Positions 1 to 8,745 are shown, numbered from the stretch's first letter. The stretch is 57,000 bases of DNA from Candidatus Hydrogenedentota bacterium (GCA_022706235.1 JAKJCY010000006.1:1-57000); one strand, 5' to 3'. Made by a program: numbers and translations. The notes: generated by a model from the sequence alone, not told the origin.

Positions 1-81
1 CGAGATGAGTCGCGAAAAACCCGAATTCGGTTAAGTTATTTTATATCAACAAGTTGCAATTTAAGTTTCTCAGGAGAGTGA

Positions 82-104
82 GTTACAAAATGGAATTTTG
101 TAAC
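82..104. repeat. Perfect 10-bp hairpin, member of a dispersed repeat family
   Basis: GTTACAAAAT (82-91), loop GGA, ATTTTGTAAC (95-104) form a perfect 10-bp stem. The flanks (CAGGAGAG before, TAGAGG after) match those of the hairpin at 8401-8423, whose arms read GTTCCCAAAT/ATTTGGGAAC. The arm differences are compensated on both sides, so the folded shape is conserved. It lies beyond the 3' end of the toxin gene, but no T-run follows, so it is a REP-like element rather than a clear terminator. Bases 1-81 hold nothing else I can support. Confidence 0.7.
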
Positions 105-145
105 TAGAGGAAAAACAATACTGGCCAACACCAGCAAGGTGCGTC

Positions 146-550
146 TTATTGGAGCAACATTGCCCGGAAGCCTGCCTGCTCAAAATGACGGTCGCAAGCC
201 AATACGTCGGTGATGCCCATTTCTCGCATAAGAGCAAAGGAAATGCAGTCGGTCAACGACCAATCCTTATCGGGCCGATTCTCAAAGAGCGCAAGTCCCC
301 GTTCGAATGCGTAATGCGAACCAGGGATAATTTCCACACGAGGCGCCGATTTCAAGCCATTCACCAGTTCCATAAATAATTTACGAAGCTGTCCGTGTGA
401 CATCAATGCGCCCAACTCGCACAACACCTATTCCGAAGTCACCACTTTTCCACGGTACGCAATAGACACTTGCCTTGCGCTTTCATGCCAGTTATCTTTG
501 GGATTCAACAACGCCTGGTAAAACGATGTGTCCGCGAAGGCCTCTTTCAT
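146..550 (-). pseudogene. VapC-like PIN-domain toxin interrupted by an in-frame TAG
   Basis: PIN-domain ribonuclease, the toxin partner of the upstream antitoxin. Reading from the ATG at 550 gives MKEAFADTSFYQALLN with the first catalytic Asp in FADTSF. The frame runs to ...GKVVTSE, meets TAG at 430-428, and continues in the same frame as VLCELGALMS..., with the second acidic residue in VLCEL and the C-terminal signature SLTDCISFALMRE...VLACDRHFEQAGF. The complete length, 134 codons, is normal for VapC. The ATG overlaps the antitoxin stop (ATGA), the usual TA arrangement. A GTG directly after the TAG could restart translation, but that product would lack the first catalytic Asp. A Trp or Tyr codon is the likely ancestor of TAG. 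TAG ends several intact genes here, so recoding is unlikely; inactivation, suppression or a sequence error remain. Confidence 0.8.
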
Positions 551-780
551 TGTCCGTGAGCCTTCCGCAAGTAAGCATCATGGTTTTCAGACCAGTCGGC
601 AGGCAATCCTTCGGCTTTTCCGATAACGGACGCCAGTCGCTCCGCCAATGTCGGAACTTGCGGATTGTCCCCGACATTTTCAAGCATCGCTATCTCTAAA
701 CTCACTATAGCGCCATCGGGCAGGTTGACAGGTTCATCCAGCACAATCGCCCCGTTTTGTACATGACCTTTGTATGTCAT
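547..780 (-). CDS. VapB-like antitoxin, short beta-strand-type family
   Basis: 77-residue antitoxin partner of the adjacent PIN protein. The N-terminal part (KGHVQNGAIVLDEPVNLPDG) matches the small family often found before VapC-like toxins, with a short beta-rich N-terminal domain (KGxVxNGxIVLxEPxxLPxG). The C-terminal part (LAERLASVIGKAEGLPADW) looks like the flexible toxin-binding tail. The frame is intact. AGGAG lies 8 nt before the ATG, and a TATAAT-like box reads leftward at 814-809 with no convincing -35. By analogy with the family it would bind its toxin and repress its own promoter; neither can be shown here. The stop overlaps the toxin start. Confidence 0.8.
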   Translation of the reverse strand: MTYKGHVQNGAIVLDEPVNLPDGAIVSLEIAMLENVGDNPQVPTLAERLASVIGKAEGLPADWSENHDAYLRKAHGQ

Positions 781-956
781 TACTTACACTCCTGTGTTTG
801 ACAGAAGAATTATAACACAGCCAACCAACGCACCGACGGCAGTCGCCTATTTGCTCCGATGGCTTGTATACAGATCCGGTTTGTAGCGTGAAGTCTTACC
901 TGCATTGTGCGATTTTGAGGTTGCGGGCAATGCGCGCGTTGGGCTATGATTTCCTT

Positions 957-3900
957 ATGCACACAAACGCACAACGAAAATCCATCATCGTATTCCGCTG
1001 CCTCGTGTTTTTAATGGCATTGGCCCTGGCGCTGCGCCTTATCGGCATCGGAAAAGAATCCCTGTGGTGGGATGAATACACGAGCCACGTGTATCTCAAC
1101 GCGCCGTCCCTGTTCGACTTCCTAATCTTGAACCGCAGCCTGGACCCCTTGACGCTGCCGGTCTATTATACCCTGGAATATCTGTGGACCCACTATGTCC
1201 ATGATTCGGTGCTCAGTCTGCGACTGTTGAGCATTGCCATCGGCATTGCCACGATTCCTTTGCTCTATGCCCTGGGCAGGCGCATGTTCGGCACCTGGGC
1301 GGGCTTGACGGCGGCGGCGCTGCTGGCCGTGTCCCCCACCCATATCCATCATTCCCAGAGCATCCGCATGTATGTGGTGTTCATTTTCCTCGCCGCTGTC
1401 GTCGCGTGGACTTTCGTCCGACTGCTGGAAACACGGCGTCTATCGCTATGGATACTGCACGGCATCGCCTCTTTCCTGCTGTACTGGACCCATCCTTTTG
1501 CGGGTCTTATTCCTGCGGTGCTGGGCTGCTTTTTGCTGCTCCAATTCTTTTCACGGCGGCCCTTCTTCCTACGCTGGACCCTGCTCCAAGTTCTCTTGTT
1601 TGCCCCTACGGTGATTTATCTGTCCCGGGTCCGATTCTGGCCGCAGAACACCACCAGCGACTGGATAGCGCCTCCGTCGCTATCCACCCTTCTTGCCGAC
1701 CTGTTTTTCGATGATATTTCCGCGTTTCATTGGCAATTCCGACTGGGCGATGTTGCGGCAAGCCTGGGAACAATCCGCCCGGGGCTTGACCTGTTTTTTG
1801 CAGGCGTCCTTCTCGCAGGCCTCCTCCTTTTAGTGGTACGTTCACGCTATAAAAGAACAGAAGCGCCTTTGGAAAAGAAGCATCAACTGTTTCTCTGGAT
1901 ATGGCTAATCCTGCCGCCGTTGATGCTGTTCGCTGTGTCCTGGCTGCTGCGCCCGTGCATGTTTCCCCGGTATACGGTCCACTGTACCCTGGCGTTATAC
2001 CTTCTTCTCGGCGGCGCCGTGGAAGGGTTGAAAACACAGGGGCGGCGTGTTATTGCCGTGCTTGTAGTGTCCGGGCTTATGCTCCTGCAATGGGTCTGGC
2101 TGCAGCCGGGCCCCCAGCGCACGGACTGGCGTTCCGCCGGGCTGCTCTTGCATGAACAGGTCCGGGAAAATGACGTGGTCCTGGTGGAAAACCTGCTCTG
2201 GCGCGATGTGTTTACCCATAACCTCAAGCACATGACGCCCGGCCTGTTGCCGGTGCCGGTCGCGGCGGCGGATAAGACGCCGCTTCTGGCGGCGCAGGCG
2301 GCCCTGTGCCTGGGCATGCTCCCCCGTCACTGCGCCTCCGGTCCTCCACCCCGGGTTTGGGCGGTCATCGTGATGGATTATTTCGAGCCCGGGCCGCCAA
2401 CCGGATTTGAAGAATGCCTGAAACGCTGGTCCATTCCCTTCGAACGCCGGTGCTACCCTTCCATCCGGGAGATCTACGTGTATCGGATGGAGAACTCCGA
2501 TGCACCCGCCCCGGACAGCATGCAGGCCGTATTTGAAAATTGGGACAAGGTAACCCCCGGTAAAACGCGCGGTGAAGGCGACCTCGATCACCACGCCATG
2601 CAGGCCTTCGGCGATCTTGCCACGGAACTGGCACTCAACGGCCGCACCGCGCCCGCCCTGGAAGTGCTCGACGGCATCTTCAACGAGAGTTCCTTCGCCC
2701 GGGAGATATACGGCAACCTCCGCCAGGCGATAGCGGCGGGGAGCGATATTGCGGCAAAGGCGGCAGCCATCCGGCGCCTTTGGGAAGGATACGGTTTCCG
2801 GGACAACGGGCAGGCCGCGTACATGCTTCAAGCCTTTAAACAGGCAGCAGAACTCGACCCTCAGCACACGATAGCGAACTTTGAACTGGGCCTCGAACTA
2901 GCGGCGGTCAAAGACTACACGGGGGCCCAAGAAGCGCTGCTGTGTGTGACCGACGCCGACAGCGGCTACCGGGACATGCTCAAGAGCCTCCTGAACAGCC
3001 TCGACACCGGAGAAGGGGTTCCGGCGAAACTGGGCGCCGTCAACGCGTATCGTAAAGCCCTGATGGCCTTGGCGGCGAACGACCCTGACACCGCGGAACG
3101 CCTGCTCAGGGAGGCCTCCGACCGCGACCCGGAACTTGCCGCAGCCCAACTGATGCTGGGCTATGTGCTCACCAAGCACGGTCAGTTGGCCCAGGCGGAT
3201 GAGGCGCTAAACAAGTACCTGAACATGAACGACAGCCCCGATGTGGACGCTTTCGCCAACATGGCGCTGATGCACGCGGAAAACAACCGGCCCCGGGAAG
3301 CGGAGGCGGCACTTCAGAAACTCTTTGAAACCTCCCCAAGCGCACAGAAGGTATATGGCAGGTTGCTGCAGGCCGCGCAATCAGGCGGCGACCTTCAGCG
3401 AACGGCCGCATCCATACGCGCCTTCTGGAAGGGCTTTGAATTGCGCGGCCAAAACCGTCTTAACGAGGCCCGTGACGCCTTTTCCCTTGCCGTAAAAGAA
3501 GACCCCGGCAACGCCTACGCCAACCTCGAACTCGGCCTGCAGCTGGCCGCCGAGGGCGACATTGCATCCGCGGCGGCCGCCTTGAAAACGGCTTCGGAAC
3601 TGGACTCCTCCTATCGCGACATGCTGGCCAACCTGATCAAGGCGCTGGAAAACAATGAAGATTCCGCCTCAAAACTGGCGGCAGTGAACGCCTACCGGAA
3701 CAGCCTGTTCGCCCTCGGCCGCAAGGAGGTAGAACAGGCGGAACAGTATCTCCAACAGGCGCTGGAACTGGATCCGCAACTATCGGAAGCCCAGTTGATG
3801 CTGGGATATGTTCTGACTGAACGGGACCTGTACGACAAGGCGGAAGAGGCCCTGCGGCGGTATCTCGCCATCAACGACCGACCGGATGTGGACGCCTACG

Positions 3901-5414
3901 CGCACATGGCCTTGATCCAGGCCGAGCATGACCGGCCTGACCTGGTCGAAAAAACACTGAACCTGCTCTTTGAGAAAGATCCCAGGGCGCGCAAGATATA
4001 TGGCAGTCTGCTCGACGCCGTCCTTTCAAAGGGCGGTATCCAGCAGGCAGCCGCCTCCATCCGCGCTTTGTGGGAAGGATTTGACGCGCGGCGCAACGGC
4101 AGGGAGGACGAGGCGCGGAATGCTTTCGCCAAGGCCGTGGAATTGAATCCCGGGAACACCCTCGCCAACCTTGAATACGGCCTGCAACGTGCCGAACAGG
4201 CCGACCGTCCCGCCGCAATGGACGCACTGAAACGGGCCGGGGAACAGGATCCGGAATACCGCAACATGCTGCGGTATTTGTTAGACGACGTGGAAAAGGG
4301 CATGGACGCCACCAACAGCGTAAACGCCGTGCGCGCCTACCGGCGCGGTCTGCTAGCTCAAAGCCATGGGAAATATGAAGAAGCCGTGACAGCGTTGGAA
4401 GAGGCGATACAGGCGGACACGCGCATGGACGACGCTCATACGTCGCGGGTGTTCAACCTGGTAGTCCTGCGCAGGTTTGACGAGGCCCTGGCCGGCATTG
4501 AGCGCTATCTAGCGGGTACTGGCACCCCGGCCGCTGGCGCTTACGGCCTGCTTGCCGTGATTCATATCGCCCGCAATCAGACCGATGAAGCGCTGCAGGC
4601 GGTACGCACCGCCATTACCGGGGATCCCGGGTATGGAGAGCAGTTCGGCCCCCTCTTTCGGGCGATCCTGGAAGAACGCAATCTTGAAAGAGCCAAGGCG
4701 GAGATGGACAAATTAAAGGCACAGGGTATCGACCTGTACCCGTTGATGCAGAGCTTAGTGGAGACCTATCTGAAAACTTCAGCGGAAACGAAACCATCCG
4801 AAGGTGAAACAACCATGCTAAAACAAGAAAATCACTATTGGAAAGATATGCAGCGCTTCATGGCCGAAGACAGCGCATCCGCTCCCCTGGACGGCGGCAT
4901 CTTGTTTACCGGCAGTTCCACCACACGTTTATGGGATGTAAAGAAGTTCTTCCCAGACCTGCCGGTCCTTAACCGGGGATTCGGTGGCTCCGCCTTTTCC
5001 GATGTCATTCTTTTTGCCGATGAAATTGTGGGGCCTCACAAACCCGACACTATCGTGCTGTACTCCGGCGATAACGACATTGCCCATGGCAACTCCGCCG
5101 AACAAACCGCGTCGGATTGCATGGCCGCGGTGGACCGGCTTCGCGCGCGCGCGCCGCAAAGCCGCATCATCGTGCTGGGCACAAAACCCAGCGCATCCCG
5201 CTGGAACCTGTATCCCGTTATGCAAGCGTCCAACGCCTTGATTGCGGCACAGGCGGCATCGAGAGACAATGTGGCCTTTCTCGACCTGGCGCCTTTGCTG
5301 CTCGGACCGGACGGTCAACCTGTTCCGGAATGCTATGTAGACGACCGCCTGCACCTGAGCGAGGAAGGGTACCGCCGCTGGAGCGAAACACTCCGACCGT
5401 ACCTGGTGAAGTGA
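957..5414 (+). CDS. GT-C glycosyltransferase fused to TPR super-repeats and an SGNH hydrolase
   Basis: A 1485-residue membrane protein with three parts. Residues about 1-480 are a multi-spanning GT-C (PMT/ArnT-like, GT39/GT83 type) transferase: the first helix is followed by the luminal-loop acidic pair in WWDEY, and further hydrophobic helices follow. Such enzymes move sugars from polyprenyl-phosphate donors on the outer membrane face. Residues about 545-1280 are TPR repeats in super-repeats of exactly 215 residues (IRRLWEGY, IRAFWKGF and IRALWEGF at nt 2772, 3417 and 4062). Residues about 1290-1485 are an SGNH/GDSL hydrolase: block I GSST, block II GGSAFSD, block III GDND, block V DRLH, so the Ser-Asp-His set is present. 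I chose the ATG at 957 because it directly precedes the first membrane helix; ATG 864 and 930 are in frame upstream. The hydrolase could trim acyl groups from the glycan being made, which is inference. Confidence 0.85.
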   Translation: MHTNAQRKSIIVFRCLVFLMALALALRLIGIGKESLWWDEYTSHVYLNAPSLFDFLILNRSLDPLTLPVYYTLEYLWTHYVHDSVLSLRLLSIAIGIATIPLLYALGRRMFGTWAGLTAAALLAVSPTHIHHSQSIRMYVVFIFLAAVVAWTFVRLLETRRLSLWILHGIASFLLYWTHPFAGLIPAVLGCFLLLQFFSRRPFFLRWTLLQVLLFAPTVIYLSRVRFWPQNTTSDWIAPPSLSTLLADLFFDDISAFHWQFRLGDVAASLGTIRPGLDLFFAGVLLAGLLLLVVRSRYKRTEAPLEKKHQLFLWIWLILPPLMLFAVSWLLRPCMFPRYTVHCTLALYLLLGGAVEGLKTQGRRVIAVLVVSGLMLLQWVWLQPGPQRTDWRSAGLLLHEQVRENDVVLVENLLWRDVFTHNLKHMTPGLLPVPVAAADKTPLLAAQAALCLGMLPRHCASGPPPRVWAVIVMDYFEPGPPTGFEECLKRWSIPFERRCYPSIREIYVYRMENSDAPAPDSMQAVFENWDKVTPGKTRGEGDLDHHAMQAFGDLATELALNGRTAPALEVLDGIFNESSFAREIYGNLRQAIAAGSDIAAKAAAIRRLWEGYGFRDNGQAAYMLQAFKQAAELDPQHTIANFELGLELAAVKDYTGAQEALLCVTDADSGYRDMLKSLLNSLDTGEGVPAKLGAVNAYRKALMALAANDPDTAERLLREASDRDPELAAAQLMLGYVLTKHGQLAQADEALNKYLNMNDSPDVDAFANMALMHAENNRPREAEAALQKLFETSPSAQKVYGRLLQAAQSGGDLQRTAASIRAFWKGFELRGQNRLNEARDAFSLAVKEDPGNAYANLELGLQLAAEGDIASAAAALKTASELDSSYRDMLANLIKALENNEDSASKLAAVNAYRNSLFALGRKEVEQAEQYLQQALELDPQLSEAQLMLGYVLTERDLYDKAEEALRRYLAINDRPDVDAYAHMALIQAEHDRPDLVEKTLNLLFEKDPRARKIYGSLLDAVLSKGGIQQAAASIRALWEGFDARRNGREDEARNAFAKAVELNPGNTLANLEYGLQRAEQADRPAAMDALKRAGEQDPEYRNMLRYLLDDVEKGMDATNSVNAVRAYRRGLLAQSHGKYEEAVTALEEAIQADTRMDDAHTSRVFNLVVLRRFDEALAGIERYLAGTGTPAAGAYGLLAVIHIARNQTDEALQAVRTAITGDPGYGEQFGPLFRAILEERNLERAKAEMDKLKAQGIDLYPLMQSLVETYLKTSAETKPSEGETTMLKQENHYWKDMQRFMAEDSASAPLDGGILFTGSSTTRLWDVKKFFPDLPVLNRGFGGSAFSDVILFADEIVGPHKPDTIVLYSGDNDIAHGNSAEQTASDCMAAVDRLRARAPQSRIIVLGTKPSASRWNLYPVMQASNALIAAQAASRDNVAFLDLAPLLLGPDGQPVPECYVDDRLHLSEEGYRRWSETLRPYLVK

Positions 5415-5430
5415 ACCGCTCCACCTATGT

Positions 5431-5521
5431 GTATGTTGTTCACGCTTCAGCGTGCCAGGTATGCAAACAAGACCAGGGCTTGATACGCCAAGCCCGGCAC
5501 ACTAAAGCATGAACAACATAC
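5431..5521. repeat. Inverted-repeat element, copy A (GTATGTTGTTCAC family)
   Basis: Two 25-nt arms (5431-5455 and 5497-5521) begin GTATGTTGTTCACGC and end GCATGAACAACATAC, pairing with few mismatches. The loop contains a second hairpin, GGGCTTG/CAAGCCC, at about 5476-5495. A sister copy with nearly the same arms but an unrelated loop lies at 40173-40251. The shape suggests a small non-autonomous mobile element or processed structured RNA; no transposase of any kind is present in the window. Confidence 0.7.
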
Positions 5522-5840
5522 TTAGTATCATCATCTGCGGCGTTGCCACAAACCTCATACACAATTGTTCCAAAATCCGCCTTGGCCTAGCAGCACATTC
5601 CGTCCTACCGCGGCTATGGATAAAAAGACACCATCAGCCTTGAACATTCCCAATCAGGAACACTTGGCATTGCTTCCCCACCGCCGCTGCGGTATACATC
5701 ACGACACTTCACTTCCCATCAAAGAAACTAAAACCAAACGAGCACCGGGCAAGTCCAATAGGCGGATTCGATGGCGGCACAGGCAAAGAAAAACCATGGT
5801 GTTTTTCGTCAACGCTTCTTGAAGCGGAAAGAACAATCAC
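5522..5840. other. Gene-free stretch before the prepilin gene
   Basis: No coding frame here looks protein-like. The only structure I see is an imperfect palindrome around AAAAACCATGGTGTTTTT near 5791-5808, which could be a weak terminator or operator. The prepilin promoter must lie here, but no box is convincing. Confidence 0.4.
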
Positions 5841-6893
5841 ATGAGACGAAACGGGTTTACGCTCATCGAATTGCTGGTCGTCATCGCCATCATAGGCATC
5901 CTGGCCGCGATTTTGCTGCCGGCACTCGCCCGGGCGCGTGAAGCCGCCCGGAGGAAATCCTGCCAGAACAACCTCAAACAATGGGGTGTCATTTTCAAAT
6001 TATACGCCGATGAGCAAAAAGACTACTGGCCCCCCTTCCAGACCACCAACCCGCATATCCCCGACTGGCCGGGAAGCAGTGCAGCGCAACTGTTGAGCAT
6101 GGCCGATTGGGTGATCAGCCCGAACACATCCTCCTGGTATCCCAATTATAACTCCGATCCGTCAATCTTGATTTGTCCTTCGGACCCACAGGACAGGGTG
6201 GATGATTTGAGGGATGACAACGGCGATTGGGATTTCTGGAAGCCCCGGCAAAGCATGGTCATTGTGGATTCCAGTTATATCTACACGGGGTTTATCTTCG
6301 ATTTAATCGGGCGCAACGATTTGCCTCCGATGCAAATCAGTGAATTTCCCTGGGTCGCCGGCGGCGCGAGCGCCGTCGGGTTCGCCGCGCCCGCGGACGG
6401 GTATATTACGGCACAATTCGGCGCCGCTGTTGATGCCATTCTCAAGAACGTCGTAGATTACCTGACAGGTTCGAGCCCGTACAGCGGGAACCCCGCCGGC
6501 GTTGCGCTACTCAAAATTGCGAACAACGACCTGGAGCTCGACCCCCATCCCAGCGCCGGTAACCTGGGTAACGCCCGTGGCGACCGGATTTACCGACTCA
6601 AAGAGGGCAATGAACGGTTTTTGATCACCGATGTCAATCATGCCCGGGCCGTCGGGATGGCGCAGAGTTCCATCTTTGCCATGATGGATTTATTTGGAAA
6701 CAGCGGCGCCATTCCCTTCTTTAACCACGTGCCTTCCGGCTGCAACGTATTGTTTATGGACGGTCACGTGGACTGGGTACCCTATGTGGCGCCGACCCCG
6801 GACGCCGCTCCGTCTGCGATGGATCTGGGCGCCAGCCAGCCGGTATTACCCAGCCTGGGCGATATCGTGGGTGCTTTCGCCGCGGTAAACTAA
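5841..6893 (+). CDS. Type IV prepilin-like / pseudopilin protein with H-x10-DG C-terminal motif
   Basis: A 350-residue exported protein. It starts [20 protein letters not shown], the canonical prepilin peptidase site (cleavage after Gly, Phe becoming residue 1) followed by the hydrophobic pilin helix and [21 protein letters not shown]. This N-terminus is typical of the large prepilin families of Planctomycetota, Lentisphaerota and Hydrogenedentota. Near the end [18 protein letters not shown] carries the H-x10-DGH signature of those proteins. The middle is Trp-, Pro- and Gly-rich and probably forms the surface domain. It likely sits in a pseudopilus or surface filament assembled by the type II/IV machinery, whose gspE and gspF genes lie at the far right of the window. 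It stands alone, with no pilus genes beside it. Confidence 0.85.
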   Translation: MRRNGFTLIELLVVIAIIGILAAILLPALARAREAARRKSCQNNLKQWGVIFKLYADEQKDYWPPFQTTNPHIPDWPGSSAAQLLSMADWVISPNTSSWYPNYNSDPSILICPSDPQDRVDDLRDDNGDWDFWKPRQSMVIVDSSYIYTGFIFDLIGRNDLPPMQISEFPWVAGGASAVGFAAPADGYITAQFGAAVDAILKNVVDYLTGSSPYSGNPAGVALLKIANNDLELDPHPSAGNLGNARGDRIYRLKEGNERFLITDVNHARAVGMAQSSIFAMMDLFGNSGAIPFFNHVPSGCNVLFMDGHVDWVPYVAPTPDAAPSAMDLGASQPVLPSLGDIVGAFAAVN

Positions 6894-6952
6894 GTATGGT
6901 TACCAAAGTAAAGCATTGTCATCAGATGATTTTCAACACCACACCGTATCGC

Positions 6953-7837
6953 TTAAAGTCCCAAACCCACAAGTTGCTCCGTGGGTGGCCGAAACCTTTC
7001 CGGGGGCCAGTTCAGTGCCTTATCGATAAACGCCAACATCGGATCCCTGTCTTCCGGAAGCCGGCCACCCACATCTAAGAAATTGCTGACATGGTCCGAC
7101 AGCAGTATTGCAGGACCACGCAGATGTTCCACAAGCAGGCGCGTCTCGCGCAGCGCCTCGTACGCGGATAGCAATGTCAACCGCCCTTCCTTCCATCGGT
7201 CGTGCCAGGGCGTCCCCGGCATGGGCACGTAAGTGCGCAGCCGGATAAACTGCGGGGACGCCGCGTTAAGCACTGCCGCGCTACCCAAGGCATGCTCCCG
7301 CCAACGTTCGAGACCGGCTACACCGACCATGAGGTACACAGACAGATCCATACCGGCATCAAGCACATGTCTGTAAGCGTTTATGGCCTCTTCGGGCGTC
7401 ACGCCTTTATGGATGGCGGACAGGGTTTCGGCGTCACCGGACTCCAGCCCCGAATGGATGCGCGTTATGCCTGCCGCCGCAATGGCCTGCCACTCGTCCT
7501 TTGATTTCTTTACCAGGAATTTCGCCGACCCGTATATCGTGATGCGTTCCAGGACCGGAAACCGGCTTTTGGCGGCTTCACCGATGGCAACCAACCGTGC
7601 CGTGCTCAGCACGGCGGTATTGCCATCCGCCAGGAAAATCGTGCGCACTTCCGGCCCATAGGTTTCACAGGCCCTGTCGAGGTCTTCAATCACCTCCTCC
7701 GTGGACCGCGCGCGAAACCGCTTGTCCCGGTACATGCAGCAGAACGCGCAAGCGTTGTGCGGGCAGCCGATGGTTGCCTGAATGATTAAAGAACCCGCCT
7801 CGCTCGGCGGTCGGTATACCGTTCCTTCGTAACGCAT
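6953..7837 (-). CDS. Radical SAM enzyme of unknown substrate
   Basis: A 294-residue radical SAM protein with the 4Fe-4S cluster cysteines as GCPHNACAFCCMY, spaced CX4CX2C. This spacing recurs in a COG1032-like subgroup usually annotated only as radical SAM or coproporphyrinogen oxidase-like. FLADGNTAVL and IHSGLESGD match the beta-strand ends that hold SAM. There is no B12-binding or TRAM domain and no obvious second cluster. The start at 7837 has AGG a few bases upstream. Upstream lies the large repeat island, and downstream the gene converges on the prepilin gene about 60 nt away. Neighbours give no clue to substrate. Confidence 0.8.
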   Translation of the reverse strand: MRYEGTVYRPPSEAGSLIIQATIGCPHNACAFCCMYRDKRFRARSTEEVIEDLDRACETYGPEVRTIFLADGNTAVLSTARLVAIGEAAKSRFPVLERITIYGSAKFLVKKSKDEWQAIAAAGITRIHSGLESGDAETLSAIHKGVTPEEAINAYRHVLDAGMDLSVYLMVGVAGLERWREHALGSAAVLNAASPQFIRLRTYVPMPGTPWHDRWKEGRLTLLSAYEALRETRLLVEHLRGPAILLSDHVSNFLDVGGRLPEDRDPMLAFIDKALNWPPERFRPPTEQLVGLGL

Positions 7838-7906
7838 TTTTTTCCTGAAAATTCTCCCTGATTGCTATAACTTCTAAGAAACGCATCCTGTAACATACGG
7901 AAACTC

Positions 7907-8300
7907 GTTCCCAAGTTGTACTCTTGTCATTACCCACATCTTTCCGTTCAGGATAGGGTATTGAGATGCCGACGTAGGTATTCAGAATCCCAATGGGATT
8001 ACATATCATAGCCCAGGGTTGCGGTACCCCGCTACCCTGGGTAAGCGATGTCTCTCCGTCTCTCTTTTCTACTCCAACGGAGTTACGTCGGTCCTCCCAT
8101 ACGGCATTTGTACCAATGTGACGCAACCCCCTTGGGGTATACGGGAATTGGGGGCGATTTCCAACCCAGGGTAGCGGAGTACCGCAACCCTGGGCTTTGT
8201 TCTTAAATCCCGTTGGGATATTGTATTCAAACATTCGTTTTTTACCGCTACTATTCATTACCAAAAGATGTGGGTAATGACAAGAGTTGTACTTGGGAAC
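7907..8300. repeat. Nested inverted-repeat island (outer 37-nt arms, inner ~65-nt arms)
   Basis: The outer arms at 7907-7943 and 8264-8300 are reverse complements except for a central pentamer that reads TTGTA on the + strand in both. The inner arms at 7978-8042 and 8164-8228 are imperfect complements sharing CCCAGGGT, GCGG and ACCGCAACCCTGGGC. The centre carries small hairpins such as CTCCAACGGAG and CCCCCTTGGGG. The translated frames over it are low-complexity and not credible proteins. I recall similar nested repeats from planctomycete-type genomes. It could be a MITE-like element or a structured RNA. Confidence 0.65.
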
Positions 8301-8310
8301 GCACTTGTTC

Positions 8311-8423
8311 GCGAAGTTCTACTTCGCAACCATGGTCGAGCGCCGGAATACATCAGTTTAAACGATGTGAAAAGGGAAATAGAATTTCAAGAGAGATTGC
8401 GTTCCCAAATAGAATTTGGGAAC
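8311..8423. repeat. Two-hairpin repeat element, copy 1
   Basis: The left hairpin is GCGAAGT-TCT-ACTTCGC (8311-8327) and the right hairpin is GTTCCCAAAT-AGA-ATTTGGGAAC (8401-8423). The segment before the right hairpin reads GGAAATAGAATTTCAAGAGA. A second copy with the same order and almost the same spacing is at 24517-24631, and a lone right hairpin is at 82-104. This resembles paired REP (BIME-like) elements, though no RAYT transposase is in the window. Confidence 0.65.
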
Positions 8424-8448
8424 GAGAGGATATAAAAAAATCTTTACC

Positions 8449-8529
8449 TCGTCATTGCGAGGAACGAAGCAATCTCATCGTGAAACGGACTTGGTGTAAA
8501 CCAGATTGCTTCGTGCCTCGCAATGACGA
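8449..8529. repeat. Inverted-repeat element of the CGTCATTGCGAGG type
   Basis: Two 27-nt arms (8449-8475 and 8503-8529) pair with one mismatch. The left arm starts TCGTCATTGCGAGGAACGA and the right arm ends CCTCGCAATGACGA. Elements with these words are, from memory, widespread in unrelated bacterial genomes as short interspersed palindromes. The 27-nt loop has no recognisable content. Confidence 0.7.
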
Positions 8530-8745
8530 TGACTAATAGTCGGCCGATACGCAATCGTATTCCTTTCGTATTCCAAAATCATGACCACGTTTCTTCTAAA
8601 ATAAACCCCGCCACGTCGGGGTGATTTGCTCGCAATGACGATGAATAGTAGTCGGCTGATACGCAATCGTATTTTTTCTCGTACTCGAAAATCATGACCA
8701 CATTTCTTCCAAAATAAACCCCGATGCGTCGGGGTGGTTCGCTCG
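8521..8745. repeat. Two tandem ~112-nt direct repeats with internal hairpin
   Basis: The word CAATGACGATGA recurs at 8521 and 8633, and the following ~112 bases are closely similar (GATACGCAATCGTATT, AAAATCATGACCAC and AAATAAACCCCG in both). Each copy ends in a hairpin: CCCCG..CGGGG in the first and CCCCGATGCGTCGGGG in the second, with the stem kept despite base changes. The first copy begins inside the right arm of the preceding inverted repeat, so the copies may have formed by duplication of that element's flank. Two copies with no spacer do not make a CRISPR. Confidence 0.65.

Noticed and set aside
7686..8264. Open frame of about 190 codons on the minus strand across the repeat island
   Set aside because: It mixes antisense of the radical SAM gene with the nested inverted repeat; the text is low in protein character and comes from palindromic DNA.
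8521..8745. Possible CRISPR array
   Set aside because: Only two 112-nt units with no spacers and no cas genes; it is a tandem repeat.
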